Assembly (NCBI GenBank): GCA_021292165.1
Contig: CM037878.1
Coordinates: 248,362,968-248,426,967, forward strand
Reading direction: 5' to 3'
Source: Shinisaurus crocodilurus
Lineage: Eukaryota; Chordata; Lepidosauria; Squamata; Shinisauridae
DNA: 64,000 nt
Positions 52,559 to 63,269 of the stretch are shown piece after piece (the stretch's first letter is position 1; each line of letters opens with the position of its first letter). The translations under genes were made by a program, and so were the position numbers. The notes under the pieces are model-generated. The model did no database searches. It worked only from the letters and a program-made list of their open reading frames with translations, and was not told the DNA's origin.

Positions 52559-52684
52559 CAGGGGTAGGCAACTTGTGGCCCTCCAGATGTTTTGGCCTAC
52601 AACCATAGCCAACATAGCCAGTGGTGACAGACCATGGGAGTTGTAGGCCAAAACATATGGAGATCCACACGTTGCCCACCCCTG
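52559..52684. mobile_element. hAT MITE with 8-bp target duplication
   Basis: CAGGGGTAGGCAACTTGTGG and CACGTTGCCCACCCCTG are inverted ends. Inside, CCAGATGTTTTGGCCTACAA faces GTTGTAGGCCAAAACATATG. Flanks TTGCAGAG (52551-52558) and TTGTAGAA (52685-52692) agree at six of eight positions. Confidence 0.8.
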
Positions 52685-52692
52685 TTGTAGAA

Positions 52693-52999
52693 CAACATCA
52701 TCACCCAGAATTGAAACAAAGTTCAGAAATGGATATGCAGAAAGGCCTGCCACACATTTGAGAATTGTGGGCACTTCAGAAAGACATGTTTAATAGTGAT
52801 TTAAGTCATGCACACAGGTGGGACCAATAATAACAAGAATCAGTTGGTTAGTGTGGCCCAAGTGGTTTTATTAGGACTGTTTTATTATGATCTGCTTTTT
52901 AACTGACTGATTGATTAATCTTGTTACTTTTGAATAAATTTGCATATTACCAAAACCAAAGTATTGGCTTGCTTTTTAAATACTGGATAGTCACTGACC
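52693..52999. other. Non-coding stretch
   Basis: No recognised feature. Confidence 0.3.
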
Positions 53000-53330
53000 T
53001 GGTTTAGATGCAACACCAAACCATGGTTTGGTACTCTGTGAACAAGCCTTGCTCCCTTGAGTCTTCCTCCTCCTTCTCTTTCCTAACCTAGCATGCTCAG
53101 ATTTTCTTCCTTAGTTCTAGTTCTTGACAAACCACTGTTTGCTATTTTGTGCAAACCATAGTCAATCCAGAACACAGGACTGCAAACCAGAAACAAACTA
53201 TGTACCAATTTGTACAGAAGAGCAAACTCTTAGTGCACAAAAGGAAGAGCGAGGGGGAGGAAAAACCATGTGGGCACAAGGCTTGTTCCCATAGCATTAT
53301 GTCATGGTTTGCCATTATGTCTGAAGCAGC
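53000..53330. mobile_element. Candidate MITE with AAACCATGG repeats
   Basis: TGGTTTAGATGCAACACCAA and ACCATGGTTTGGTACTCTGT at the left face GCATTATGTCATGGTTTGCC and ATGTCTGAAGC at the right. The inner GTTCTTGACAAACCACTGTT and TGTGCAAACCATAGTCAATC also pair. Ends are diverged. Confidence 0.45.
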
Positions 53331-53750
53331 CCACTGAGTTGAATGACATTGTTCCAAGGAAAACTTGTTATGTTCATGTATTTAAATGTATGGAGGTTTT
53401 AAAATGCGCACTGTATTTTAGGTTACACATGCCTCGCAATATTATTTGATTTGTGGAATTGTATCCAAACTCCTCTTGCAGGGAGTCATACTTGGGTATG
53501 ACAAACCACATCTAATGCAAAGGATAAATGGGAAAACAATTTGGTACTAAATATTGTCACTTATCAGTAGAGTCATTTTGAAGAGAAAATATGGGGAGAT
53601 AGTAATCTGCTTAGCGATACGTATACTACAAAGTCTTCTTGGCCTTTTGGATAAGGTCAAGTGTAGTATAATGCAAAGTCCCAATGACTTATGGGGGCTT
53701 AAACACACCAATAGTAGTGCAAGGTTGCTACCTGAATGAATATGACACAA
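53331..53750. other. Non-coding stretch
   Basis: No recognised feature. Confidence 0.3.
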
Positions 53751-53985
53751 GAGCCAATGTGGCGTAGTGGTGAGAGTGTTGAACTGGGACTCGGGAGATC
53801 CGGGTTCTAGTCCCCGCTCGGCCATGAAAATCACTGGGTGACTTTGGGCCAGTCACTGACTCTCAGCCTAACCTACCTCACAGGGTTGTTGTGAGGATAA
53901 AATGGAGAGGAGGAGGAGGATTATGTAAGCCGCCTTGGGTCCCTTGCAGGAAAAAAGGCGGGGTATAAATATAATAAATAAATAA
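53751..53985 (+). mobile_element. tRNA-derived SINE, family 1, full length
   Basis: Full head, body and tail, with A box TGGCGTAGTGG, B box GGTTCTAGTCC, GTTGTTGTGAGGATAAAATG, CCGCCTTGGGTCCCTTGCAG and AATAAATAAATAAG. This is the best-preserved copy in the window and probably the youngest. Confidence 0.9.
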
Positions 53986-53989
53986 GATA

Positions 53990-54180
53990 GGTCCTTCTCC
54001 ATTGTGGAATGCTGTCCCGCAAGAGGTACCAGTAAGCCTGCTGCCAACTTTACTATCAATTTGACTTCAGGCTAAGACCCATTTGTTCATCTAGGCATTT
54101 TTTATGACTCATTAGCTCTGCTGTGGATTAATTTGTTGTCAGTATTATTTTTTATACATTTGTGAAAGCTGATGATCTGT
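53990..54180 (+). mobile_element. LINE C-terminal fragment
   Basis: CCATTGTGGAATGCTGTCCC and GCTAAGACCCATTTGTTCAT resemble the WNxVP and KTHLF motifs at the end of an L2-like ORF2, then an untranslated tail. Short and diverged. Confidence 0.45.
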
Positions 54181-54539
54181 TGTTCTGTCTATTCTTATTG
54201 CTTGGCATAAAGGTGTGGCACAAGCAAAGGAGTGTATCTTAGTTGCATTAGGTGTGCTAATTGGTGTTTCTTCCTCACATGTACCTATTACATTGTCATG
54301 TTGCCTTCTTCATGCTTAGAGATGCTTTAGTGTCCACAGTGTTGGATATAAATATACATAAGTTTCTTGATAAAAAACTGACAAGCAAAGTTGAATGTAC
54401 TGTAAACTGAAGAAACCTTTTATGCATCTGCAAGATCAGACATTATTTGTACAAAGACAAGTGGCAAATAAGGTCTGGAAGCTCATTCTTCTGAATCCAA
54501 CAGAAATAGTTGTCTGTCTAGCAAAGGTTCATTCGGTTC
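54181..54539. other. Non-coding stretch
   Basis: No recognised feature. Confidence 0.3.
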
Positions 54540-54758
54540 ACCAGTGTGGTGTAGTGGTTAGAGTGTTGGACTGGGACTCGGGAGATCTGGGTTCTAGTCC
54601 CCAAGTGGCTAGTTCACTGGGAGACTTTGTGCCAGTCACTGACTAACCTATCTCATAGGGTTTTTGTGAGGATACAGTGGAGAGGAGGATCATGTAAGCT
54701 GCCTTAGGTTCCTTGCAGGAGGAAAAAAGGCAGAATATAAATGTAATAAATAAATAAA
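54540..54758 (+). mobile_element. tRNA-derived SINE, family 1, diverged
   Basis: Head CCAGTGTGGTGTAGTGGTTA and GGGTTCTAGTCCCC are clear. The body has lost several bases (GTGCCAGTCACTGACTAACC), and the tail is GCAGAATATAAATGTAATAA. Confidence 0.8.
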
Positions 54759-54939
54759 GTTTAGCCTGTAGGAACTGAATATAAAGTAATAATTTCTCAC
54801 TTAAAATCTATTTCGACATGAAGCTGCTTTCAGAGTGTAAATATAATGTGTGTGGACTGGTAGCTGTTGTTTTCCTTTGGTTATATATTCCATTTAAATA
54901 CTTTCAAGGATAATTATGTACTTAATTCTTATTTATGCA

Positions 54940-55240
54940 AGAACCTAATGAAGGAACTGCTATTCTGGGTGACAGCAGTGGTTTATCCAGTCCGATATCC
55001 TGCCCAGAGCAGCAGCAGGTACTGAGTGCTCCAAAGAAAGAAACCAGGGCAATTAGGAAGTGACTCATGCCCTGCTGTTCACTTCCAGCTTCTAGCGATC
55101 AGATGTTTGGGGATGCCTTGAGAATTGGCATAGAGTCCTTGTGCAATACCTGATGACTGACAGCTGTTTGTGTCTTCCAGGAATTTGCCTAATCCTGTTT
55201 TGAATCTCAGTTATGTTTTTACCTGTCACAATGCAGGTTA
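54940..55240 (-). mobile_element. CR1-like 3' untranslated fragment
   Basis: CAGCAGTGGTTTATCCAGTC, GATATCCTGCCCAGAGCAGC and CAGGAATTTGCCTAATCCTG follow the order of CR1-type 3' regions in minus orientation. It is old and only moderately supported. Confidence 0.45.
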
Positions 55241-55734
55241 AGTTGTACACTGTGTACAAAAGTAATTTTGGGTTTTGCACCTGCTGCTTAAGTAATTGCA
55301 TTAAGAGATTCACTTCTCCTTGTATTAGTAGAATCGTATCTATTCTGTCTGTCTGTCTATCTAAACTACTGATTTATTTATTCACTCCATTTGTTCCCTT
55401 AAACTATGGTATTTTATTGTCTAAAACTCTGGTATGGAAGCTGCTACATAGGCCTATCGATATAGGGTACTAGAAAAAGAAGAGAGAATCTGGGGGAAAA
55501 CTGCACACTATATTTAAAATAAGATGACATTCTGGATCTACTCAGAGGCATTTTAAATCTCTTCCATTATATTTCGTAAAATGTATTGTTTGTACTTAAC
55601 CAGTGCCTCACAGTGAGCTAGCATTACCACCAAAGTTTGGTAATAAGGCATATTACAATCAACCTGTGTGTTTCTGTTTAGAATTTCTTCACTAGAACAA
55701 TGGTTTAATATGACGCTTTCATGGGTAAGATAAT
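55241..55734. other. Non-coding stretch
   Basis: No recognised feature. Confidence 0.3.
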
Positions 55735-56561
55735 TTCTTCTTAGTGGTCTCTGTGCATCACACACATATGGGCTCTCTGCGCCTGTGTGGAGATCGTTCG
55801 GAAGATTTGATAGCTGAGTAGAGCGATCAGGCGGGAGCTCCTCCCCTTTGCGCATGCCCTCTGCGCGGCTCCCACCCATTCCCTCAGTTCCTCTTTGACC
55901 GCTCACGCGATCAGTCGTAGAAAGGTTTTCTCTTCATCTTTGCTGAGTTTCTAAAAAAAAAAAAAAAAAGTTATAAGTCTTCAGGACTTATGCAGAGCTG
56001 CGACCTGGACGACACCATATACCTTCATTAGGCACTACCGCCTAGACGTCTGGGCTCGAGCCTCCACGGCCTTCGGCAGAGCAGTGCTCTCGTCGGTACT
56101 ACCGTGACGGATTACACACCCACCTCCGGTAAGTCAGCTTGCTACTCTGTGATGCACAGAGACCATGAAGAAGAAGGACAGGTTGCTTACCTGTAACTGT
56201 GTTTCTTCGAGTGGCCGTCTGTGCATTCACACAACCCACCTGCCGTCCCCTCTGGTGTAATCCCACTGACAGCATCTGAACCTGCTCGCTTCTGGGGCGT
56301 TGTCACTGAATGCTTGCCTCGGACCGTACCGGTTCGCAGGCGTCCCTCGGTACCGAGGCTGCCTTTGCGGTCTCGAGGAACTGAGGGAACGGGCGGGAGC
56401 CGCGCAGAGGGCATGCGTGAAGGGGAGGAGCTCCCGCCCGATCGCTCTACTTAGCTATCAAATCTTCCGAACAATCTCCACGCAGGCGCAGAGAGCCCAT
56501 ATGTGTGTGAATGCACAGATGACGACTCGAAGAAACACAGATACAGGTAAGCAACCTGTCC
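55735..56561 (+). mobile_element. Internally deleted DIRS-like element
   Basis: An 0.83-kb relative of the element at 34.9-41.6 kb. It keeps the left terminal repeat (about 55762-55893), a short leader ending in a run of A (about 55952-55968), the last codons of the recombinase (56021-56107, TFIRHYRLDVWA through to a stop), the internal complementary region (about 56146-56236, GATGCACAGAGACCATGAAG then AAGGACAGGTTGCTTACCTG) and the right terminal repeat (about 56375-56505). All of gag, reverse transcriptase and RNase H is gone. Both tips and the circle-junction signal are preserved, so it could in principle be copied with proteins from a complete element. The deletion joins leader to recombinase near 55990. 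Confidence 0.85.
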
Positions 56562-57089
56562 AAATCATTCCATCTAAAATACTGCTAAGTTAACTGTCCC
56601 TCCTCATCCTATGTTTCCCTGGATGACTAATGAATTTGTTGAAAACTGTCTTGGGAGATCCTACTGTTCATCCTTTTGTCATATGGCCCTTATCTTAGAG
56701 GGCGTCCCCTATTGGAATGGATTTCCCACTTTTTCAAAATACTACATCCCTAAGGTATCACCCTTAAGGTGGAAAATGCATTGTGTGACGCAGAGGACTC
56801 TGTGTGACAGACATCTCAGCGCCACAGCTTCCATTATATTTGCTATTTTGAAATAGTATAAAGCAAAATTTATTGTGATGTGGCTGCTACAGTGTTTTTA
56901 TGAAAGAGGATGTCACCAGTGGGGGAGGGGAGAACATTAATAAATGCATGACTGAAGAAGGCAAAGGAGTGACTATCTTCGGTATTCAGAAAATGTTAAC
57001 AGACTCACTACCTTAGGGGTGTTGTCACCTACGTCATATATCAAGCCTTTCAGTGACTTTGAAGGGTCCAGTCCATAGACCCTTGTGGA
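56562..57089. other. Non-coding stretch
   Basis: No recognised feature. Confidence 0.3.
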
Positions 57090-57870
57090 TTTGAGGGATT
57101 TATAAGCTACCCTTCATTAAAATTCCCAGGGTGGCTTACAGAATTTCAAAATACAATAATGCAAATTAAAAGCATACAAATTAAAACATAACAAAAGGAA
57201 CAGTAAAGTCTCTAGGGACTGGGGAGAAATTCATTTGGTTCACATTTTAATACGAACTGACCTAATTTACACTTTCCAAACTAATACACAAGCCAGAATG
57301 CAATTATCCTTCAGTTTTTTCACTTCTCCAAATTTTGCAACACAGTTCCCTGATCAAAAAATGCATACAAAAATGTATAAATTAGGAAATTGCACCCCAA
57401 AATGCGTACTTTAGGGGAAATGCCTACAAAAACATAAGCATTTTGTATGATTTCCCCCTAATTAGGTGAAATGTATACTATGGGAGAAAGGCATATAAAA
57501 ATGCGTTCAATAGGGGAAACGCTTTCAAAAATGCATATGGACTTTCATGTAGACTTCCCCCTGCTCCCCCCTCCCCAAATTCACAAACAGAACAGAATGA
57601 ACTTGTGCTTCAGAAAGCTCAGCAGTTGTAGAAACTGAACCTGACAGATTCACCCATCCCTAGCAACAGCGTAAAAACAAAAGATCCAGTCAAAATAAAA
57701 CAGATCAAAGTAAATTAAAAGGCCTGAGAAAATTAAAAAAAAAAAAAAAAAAAAAGGATTTGCCTGGCTCTAAAATGACATCAGAGTAGGAGCTAGGAAA
57801 GCCCCCTTGGTAGTGTGCTCTTAAATTGGGGTGCCAGCACTAAGAAGGTCCTTTTCCTTTTAGCCAACAC
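57090..57870 (-). mobile_element. L2-like LINE 3' end with MITE insertion
   Basis: TTATAAGCTACCCTTCATTA and AGGGTGGCTTACAGAATTTC (57095-57150) begin an L2-like 3' untranslated region in minus orientation. It resumes after 57665 with AAAACAAAAGATCCAGTC, a 24-A run, and a decayed C-terminus near 57840 (CTAAGAAGGTCCTTTTCCTT). The intervening 57213-57664 is a hAT-type MITE. Confidence 0.65.
57213..57664. mobile_element. TAGGGATGG-type MITE, probably hAT
   Basis: CTAGGGACTGGGGAGAAATT on the left and GACAGATTCACCCATCCCTAG on the right are inverted. The interior has several GCATACAAAAATG and AGGGGAAATGC repeats. An 8-bp target duplication could not be confirmed. Confidence 0.6.
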
Positions 57871-57874
57871 TAGG

Positions 57875-58860
57875 AACAGAAGAACAGCTGTGCTGGATCA
57901 GATCAAAGGCTTATCTAGTCTCACATTCTGTTCCCACAGTGGCCCACCAGATGTGTATGAGAAGCCCACAAGCAGGACATGAGCACAATAGCACCTTCCT
58001 GCTCATGTTCCCTAACAACTGGTATTCAGAGACGTATTTTCTCTGATACTGGAGGTAATATATAGCTATCAAGACAGCCTTATCCTCCATAAATGTGTGT
58101 AATCCCCCTTTAAAGCCATCCAAGTTGAGGGCCGTCATTCATTTATTTCATTTCTACACCGCCCCACAGCCGAAGCTCTCTGGGCGGTTCACAATAGTGT
58201 ATACATAAAAACAACAATAAAAGCATACAAAATAGTTTAAAAGATTAAAAACCAAATTTAAAAACACAGTTTAAAATAACAATCCAAAAACTAATAAAAC
58301 TGAGCCTACAGGTGACAATCCCCCCCCCCCGTGCTATTCCGAGCTCTTAACTATTAAATGCCTTGGCATAGAGGGAAGTCTTAACCTGGTGCCGAAAAGA
58401 TAGTAAGGTTGGTGCCAGGCGGGTCTCAGTGGGGAGTTTGTTCCACAATTGGGGGGCTACCACCGAGAAGGTCCTCCTCCTCGTTGCCACCAACCGAGCC
58501 TCTCTTGGAGGTGGCAGTCTTTTACTTGTGCAAAGTGCTTTCCAATCCTCATCACTACAATCCGTCACTACATTTTGTGGTAGCGAATTCTATAGTTGAA
58601 TAACTATGCACTGTGTGAAGAAGCACTTCCTGACTCTGGCCTGACTCTCCCACCACTCCGCTTCATGGATGGCCCCAGGTTCTTCTACTAAGAGAGAAGA
58701 ACATATCCGTATCCACTTTCTCCAAAGCATGCATAATTTTATACACTTCTAATGTCCCCCTTACTCATGATTTTTCTGAGCTAAAAAATCCCAAACATTG
58801 TAATCTTTTCTTTTAGGGGAGTTGTTCCAGCCCAGGGAAGACACATGTGGAGACATGGTT
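57875..58860 (-). mobile_element. CR1 LINE 3' part, split by L2
   Basis: The left part (57875-58138) has GAACAGCTGTGCTGGATCAG, CATTCTGTTCCCACAGTGGC and CTGATACTGGAGGTAATATA. The right part (58566-58860) has ATTTTGTGGTAGCGAATTCT, GTGTGAAGAAGCACTTCCTG and ATTTTATACACTTCTAATGT. Together they are one minus-strand CR1 3' region. The break at GGCCGTCATTC / CACTACATTTTGTGG is filled by an L2-like fragment. Confidence 0.8.
58140..58565 (-). mobile_element. L2-like LINE inserted in CR1
   Basis: The minus-strand frame 58347-58568 encodes LPPPREARLVATRRRTFSVV, APQLWNKLPTETRLAPTLLS and FRHQVKTSLYAKAF, the end of an L2-like ORF2. The 3' tail to the left starts CATTTATTTCATTTCTACAC, CGCCCCACAGCCGAAGCTCT. 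It is a short 5'-truncated copy younger than its CR1 host. Confidence 0.85.
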
Positions 58861-59454
58861 AAGCAATATTACTTGTCTAGCAAGTGATCTCCAGTAAATT
58901 ATTAAGATACAAATACCAAATCTCCAGAATGTTATGTGGGCATAATGTGCACAAACAACCACATAATATTTTCTTTTTTTCATATGGCATATTCATCTAG
59001 TATTATCTTTGTTTAGAAGCAATATATTCTTGAGAAAGCACTGAAGAAGCATTTTCTTTTTTAAAAAATCAATATTTTTTTAGTGTGCTAAAGACTTAAA
59101 TAAGCATCTGTAGATTGGGGATTATGTAATTTTGTGGCCAATAATTAAGTAATTTAATTCATAACTTACGTACATATAGAATCAAAGTTTAAATTGTTAT
59201 ATTGGAGTTTCTTTGAAATAATACGTGATAAACACAACTGCAATAAACACTGCAGTTGAAATTCTTTTCTTTATTTAGCTCTTAGATTAAAATGCCATAT
59301 TAATTGTTATTTTATTTTTCAGCAGTGATGAATCTAGTAACCAAAACTAGTTCTCTGGGTCATTTCCACTGCTTACCTTTTTAGGTGTACTTTCTGGGAG
59401 ATTTGACAGCGTAGCTGGTCTTTGTGATTGTAGTAACGATAACAGTAGTGACTA
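58861..59454. other. Non-coding stretch
   Basis: AT-rich; no recognised feature. Confidence 0.3.
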
Positions 59455-59650
59455 GGAGCCTGAGCTTTGAGATAATGAAACAGCATAGCCATGAATTCAT
59501 TTGGAGGCAAGCCACTATTTCAGCCTCAGCTCCTCAGTTGTAATATGAAGAAAATAATACTGATCTTACAGGATTGTTGTAAGGGTTGCCAAAATCATGT
59601 ATGTAAAGTGTGTTGAGTGCACATGCTCAGCAATATGTAGAGAATTATAT
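59455..59650 (+). mobile_element. MIR SINE
   Basis: GGAGCCTGAGCTTTGAGATA, AGCCTCAGCTCCTCAGTTGT, AATAATACTGATCTTACAGG, ATTGTTGTAAGGGTTG, ATGTAAAGTGTGTTGAGTGC in order follow the MIR consensus layout. Confidence 0.65.
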
Positions 59651-59699
59651 GTAGATTCCACCTGTGAATGAAAGATTTTGGTTATGAAATAACAATACT

Positions 59700-59970
59700 T
59701 GATACTTCGCATCTATACAACACTTTCAAGTGTTCAAAGTGCTTCACATGCATTATCTAGTTGTAATCCTTACAACAACCCTGTTTGATAACAACCCTGT
59801 AAGCAGGTAAGTCAGAATTATTATCCCCCATATTGCAGATGGGGATGGGGAGTGAGGTTGGCAGAAAGTGGCTTGTGTAAGGCCACTACATAGTGTGCTC
59901 ATGTCAGAGGTGAGCTTCAAACTGTGGACCTGATTTGCAACTTAGTCTTTTAGCCACTATGCTACGCTTA
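59700..59970 (-). mobile_element. MIR SINE, opposite orientation
   Basis: CACTTTCAAGTGTTCAAAGT, CTTACAACAACCCTGTTTGA, TTATTATCCCCCATATTGCA and GTAAGGCCACTACATAGTG give the minus strand of MIR, including the core. AACAACCCTGT is repeated inside (about 59772-59801). It forms an inverted pair with the copy at 59455. Confidence 0.7.
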
Positions 59971-60319
59971 GCCAGCTGTCTTCTGACACCCCCCGCAAAC
60001 ACTCTCTAGAGAGTACAGTGGCTACTTGGGAGTACAGAAGGTGGCAATCCCTAGCCAAGTGGCTTCAACACTGAAGAGATCTGGGTTCAGTTGTGACTAG
60101 CGATATATTTTCTGAGGGTCCCGTCACATATTTGTTTTCTAAATGTATTTGTTTGGCATAGATGTATGCCCCCCCATCAACCTACCCATTACAGTTTCCA
60201 AATATGTGTACATGCAGCAAAATAGAAACTCACATGACTTTCATATGATGGTTTATACTGGATATGCAAGATTTTATCCTAAGTCCATATAGGTAGGTAG
60301 ATGCCTGAGAAGCAGCCTT

Positions 60320-60440
60320 GACTGACCTTGGATAACCCACCATTGTTCAGCTGCAGTTGCTTTTGTGAAATAGAAATAAGAGCAGGATCGTTGTGAAGAT
60401 AAATAAGATAAGGATTGGAAAGCACTTTGCACAAGTAAAA
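60320..60440 (+). mobile_element. MIR SINE fragment
   Basis: TTGACTGACCTTGGATAACC, TTGTGAAATAGAAATAAGAG, ATCGTTGTGAAGATAAATAA and GATTGGAAAGCACTTTGCAC follow the MIR 3' part. Confidence 0.6.
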
Positions 60441-60536
60441 GTTAATGTTCTTCAAAAGTATAATTGATGCATATGGCAGAGAAATAAAAAAGCTGTCCAG
60501 TTTTGGGATGAAAGGCTAGTCACCATTAGCATATTA

Positions 60537-60794
60537 CAGTAATACCTTGGATTGCAAGTAACTTGGTCTGAGAGCGTTTTGCAAGACAAGCAAATTTTTA
60601 AAATAAATTTTGACTTGATAAACAAGCAACGTCTTGCAAGACAAGATAGGGATGTAACCGCTCGTCTCGAGCAGGCGTAGCAGGTCGAAATTGGCCCCGC
60701 TCACGCCCGCCAGAGACTCGCTTTGATATAAGAGTGTTTTGGATTACACTCTTAATTCCGGAACGAATTATGCTCTCAATCCAAGGTATTACTG
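60537..60794. mobile_element. Tigger-like MITE, GC-core subfamily
   Basis: 258 bp with TA flanks (60535-60536 and 60795-60796). The core TAGGGATGTAACCGCTCGTC and GAAATTGGCCCCGCTCACGC matches the copy at 19665-19916. Confidence 0.85.
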
Positions 60795-60861
60795 TATCTC
60801 TGGCATTTATTATTAGTGATAATTAGCATAGTATTGATATGGGTATTGTAAACACCAGCCC

Positions 60862-61275
60862 TCTTAGGATTATAGAGTTGGAGGAGGCCTCTATCCAGAG
60901 ATAAAGCACTTCCAACAGATGGTTACTCAGACTCTTCTTGAAGACCTCCAGTAAAGGAGAAATCCCTTCACAGGTAACTGGTGCATTGTCAAACTGCTCT
61001 GACTGTTAAGAAGTTTCTTCTAATGTTCAGTTTAAATCTGTACCCCCCTCTCCATTAGATCTAGTCCTGTGCTCTGGGGCAGCTGCCCTTCAAGTATTTG
61101 AAGAGTGCTATTATATTCCTTCTCAGTATTCTCTACTTTAGTTCCTTCCGCCTTTTCTCAGAGGACTTGTTTTCCATACGCGTTACCATTTTCATTGTCT
61201 TCCTCATGTCTATAACCTAAAAATGTGGCACCCAGAATTGGACATAATATTCCAGATGTGGTCTGACTGGTATGA
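60862..61275 (-). mobile_element. CR1 LINE 3' end
   Basis: AGGATTATAGAGTTGGAGGA (tail in complement), CAGACTCTTCTTGAAGACCT, AAGAAGTTTCTTCTAATGTT, ATTAGATCTAGTCCTGTGCT, and AATTGGACATAATATTCCAG follow the CR1 3' region in minus orientation. Confidence 0.75.
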
Positions 61276-62714
61276 AATAAAGTAGATTTTTGACAATTCC
61301 CCCCTACCCCATTGTCCCTTCCCATGCTGCTCAAGAGGTTCCTCCAAACCTATGGAGCAGATTTTCATTGACACAGGGCAAAGGTGCAATTGGTGAAAAT
61401 AGTCTTCCCCTGCCTCCCCCCTTCTGTGAATGGAATATTCCGAAGCTAGACATTCACTCAGGGAATCTCTGGCTCCAACCGTGTGTGTATGTACATGTAT
61501 GTGTAAGAACAAGAGAAAAGATTCTCTGGAATCTAACAAGTATCAATAGTCATACAATATACTATCAAGCCATATAATTTAATTTAAATTAATATAATTT
61601 AAAGAAGCCATATAATTTAATTTACAGTGCAGTCCTATGTTACTCAGTAGTAAGTCCCATTGAATTCATGCTTAACACATTACAATATATTATGTACTAC
61701 AGAGTGCACACGGAAATTCAGATAGGGTATTATCCATTGTTATAAAAATAGATCATAGTAAAATGTTTGACAGTTATATATTACCCATATTACTTTTGAG
61801 GTTCATCAAAACCGGTGAGTTAAACGCTCTCTGGTGTTAGGTTTCCTGCCAAATTAATTTCTGTTTCTGTGTTCTTAGCTTTCATTACTGTTATTTATAA
61901 TGAATCAGACAGACATGTTAAAGTTTACTTTTTAAAACTGTTTCTCATTTAGTGTGGACTTAATTAACAATGGATGCTGTCCTCCAGGTGAAATGAATGT
62001 CCACTGTATAAGAACAGCAGTATTTCTTAGCAGTTCTTCATTTTATTATGGGATCACCAGACTGGAGTAGCCAGTTGTCCCTTGCTTATTGATTGCATTA
62101 GACTTCTTTAAAAAAAGGGTGGGGTTTTGTTTTGTTTTTGCTTGCATCTATACAGGAACCACAGTATATACATGTAAAAATAAAATAATCATAAGAAAAT
62201 AGCCATAACACTAATATGTACCTTGTTTGACCAAGAGTAATAGGATAGAATAATAAAATAATCTTCAATATCCTGCTTTATTAATGTAGCATTAATGTCA
62301 CGCTGTTGTAGACCATTAGTAGTAATACAGGATAGTCAGTTGGTTTCAAAACTGTCCTTTTGGTGTTCCACTCTGGCCATTTCAATTGAACATCTAGTTG
62401 GCTAATATGTGCATATATGTACCTTTCAGTCAACATTGTAGATACTTATTTGCAGATAGATAAAGGGGGAAATCTCAAACCTTTGTTTTAAAACTCTCTT
62501 TGCTCTAATAAAAATGGCTCATCCTGATTCTTGTTTGTTGTATGGGTAAATCCTCTACAGATATAAAAGCTGCTTCATATATTATGTTTTAGGGTGTACC
62601 CTATTGTACGTGCTAAAATTATGTTTGTAGTACAAAAAATGTGTTTTGAAAAACGTGTGATATAGGTAAGCACATGAAGTTTCTGAAAGGCTGTGATATC
62701 CTACACAGGATATA
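61276..62714. other. Non-coding stretch
   Basis: About 1.4 kb. A MITE piece lies near 61625-61670 (GCAGTCCTATGTTACTCAGT) preceded by a direct repeat of AGCCATATAATTTAATTTA (about 61566 and 61606). No gene. Confidence 0.35.
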
Positions 62715-62963
62715 CAGTCATGCCTTGGATTGAGAGCATAATTCGTTCCGGAAATGTGCTTGTAATCCAAAACACTCTATATCAAAATGAAATCCCCCCC
62801 AAAAAATTTGTACAGAGATTTTTAATTTAAGCCGTACCACAGTACTTGTATTGCAAGACGTCGCTTGTATATCAAGTCAAATTTTTTAAAATAAATATTT
62901 AAAAATTTGCTTGTCTTGCAAAACACTCTCAAACCAAGTTACTTGCAATCCAAGGTATTTCTG
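62715..62963. mobile_element. Tigger-like MITE, AT-core subfamily
   Basis: CAGTCATGCCTTGGATTGAG to AATCCAAGGTATTTCTG, with TA at 62713-62714 and 62964-62965. It is the inverted partner of 49908-50157, and the match continues 90 bp to the right (to 63053). Confidence 0.85.
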
Positions 62964-63053
62964 TACTCATATGGGAAAACATGTTTTCATAATAATATAT
63001 GAAGTGGCCCTAAGATTTGTGAGAATTTTTTAAGTGTTTTGGGCAACCAGTGA

Positions 63054-63269
63054 TTCACAAGTCAACTTACCCTATATTGTATTTTCAAGTACAAATGAAT
63101 TTAATAGTGAAATCATCCAGGATAAATGTTTATTCAGGTGTAAGAAACCTCAAGTGAAATTATTCTCTGAAGGTGAAATGACCTGATTTCTAAAGTGAAG
63201 CCACAGCTAATAAATAGGATTATTTTAGTTTCTGTTTTATTTCTGTGTAAGAAAAATAAAGTAATAATA
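63054..63269. other. Unassigned spacer
   Basis: No feature recognised. Confidence 0.3.
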
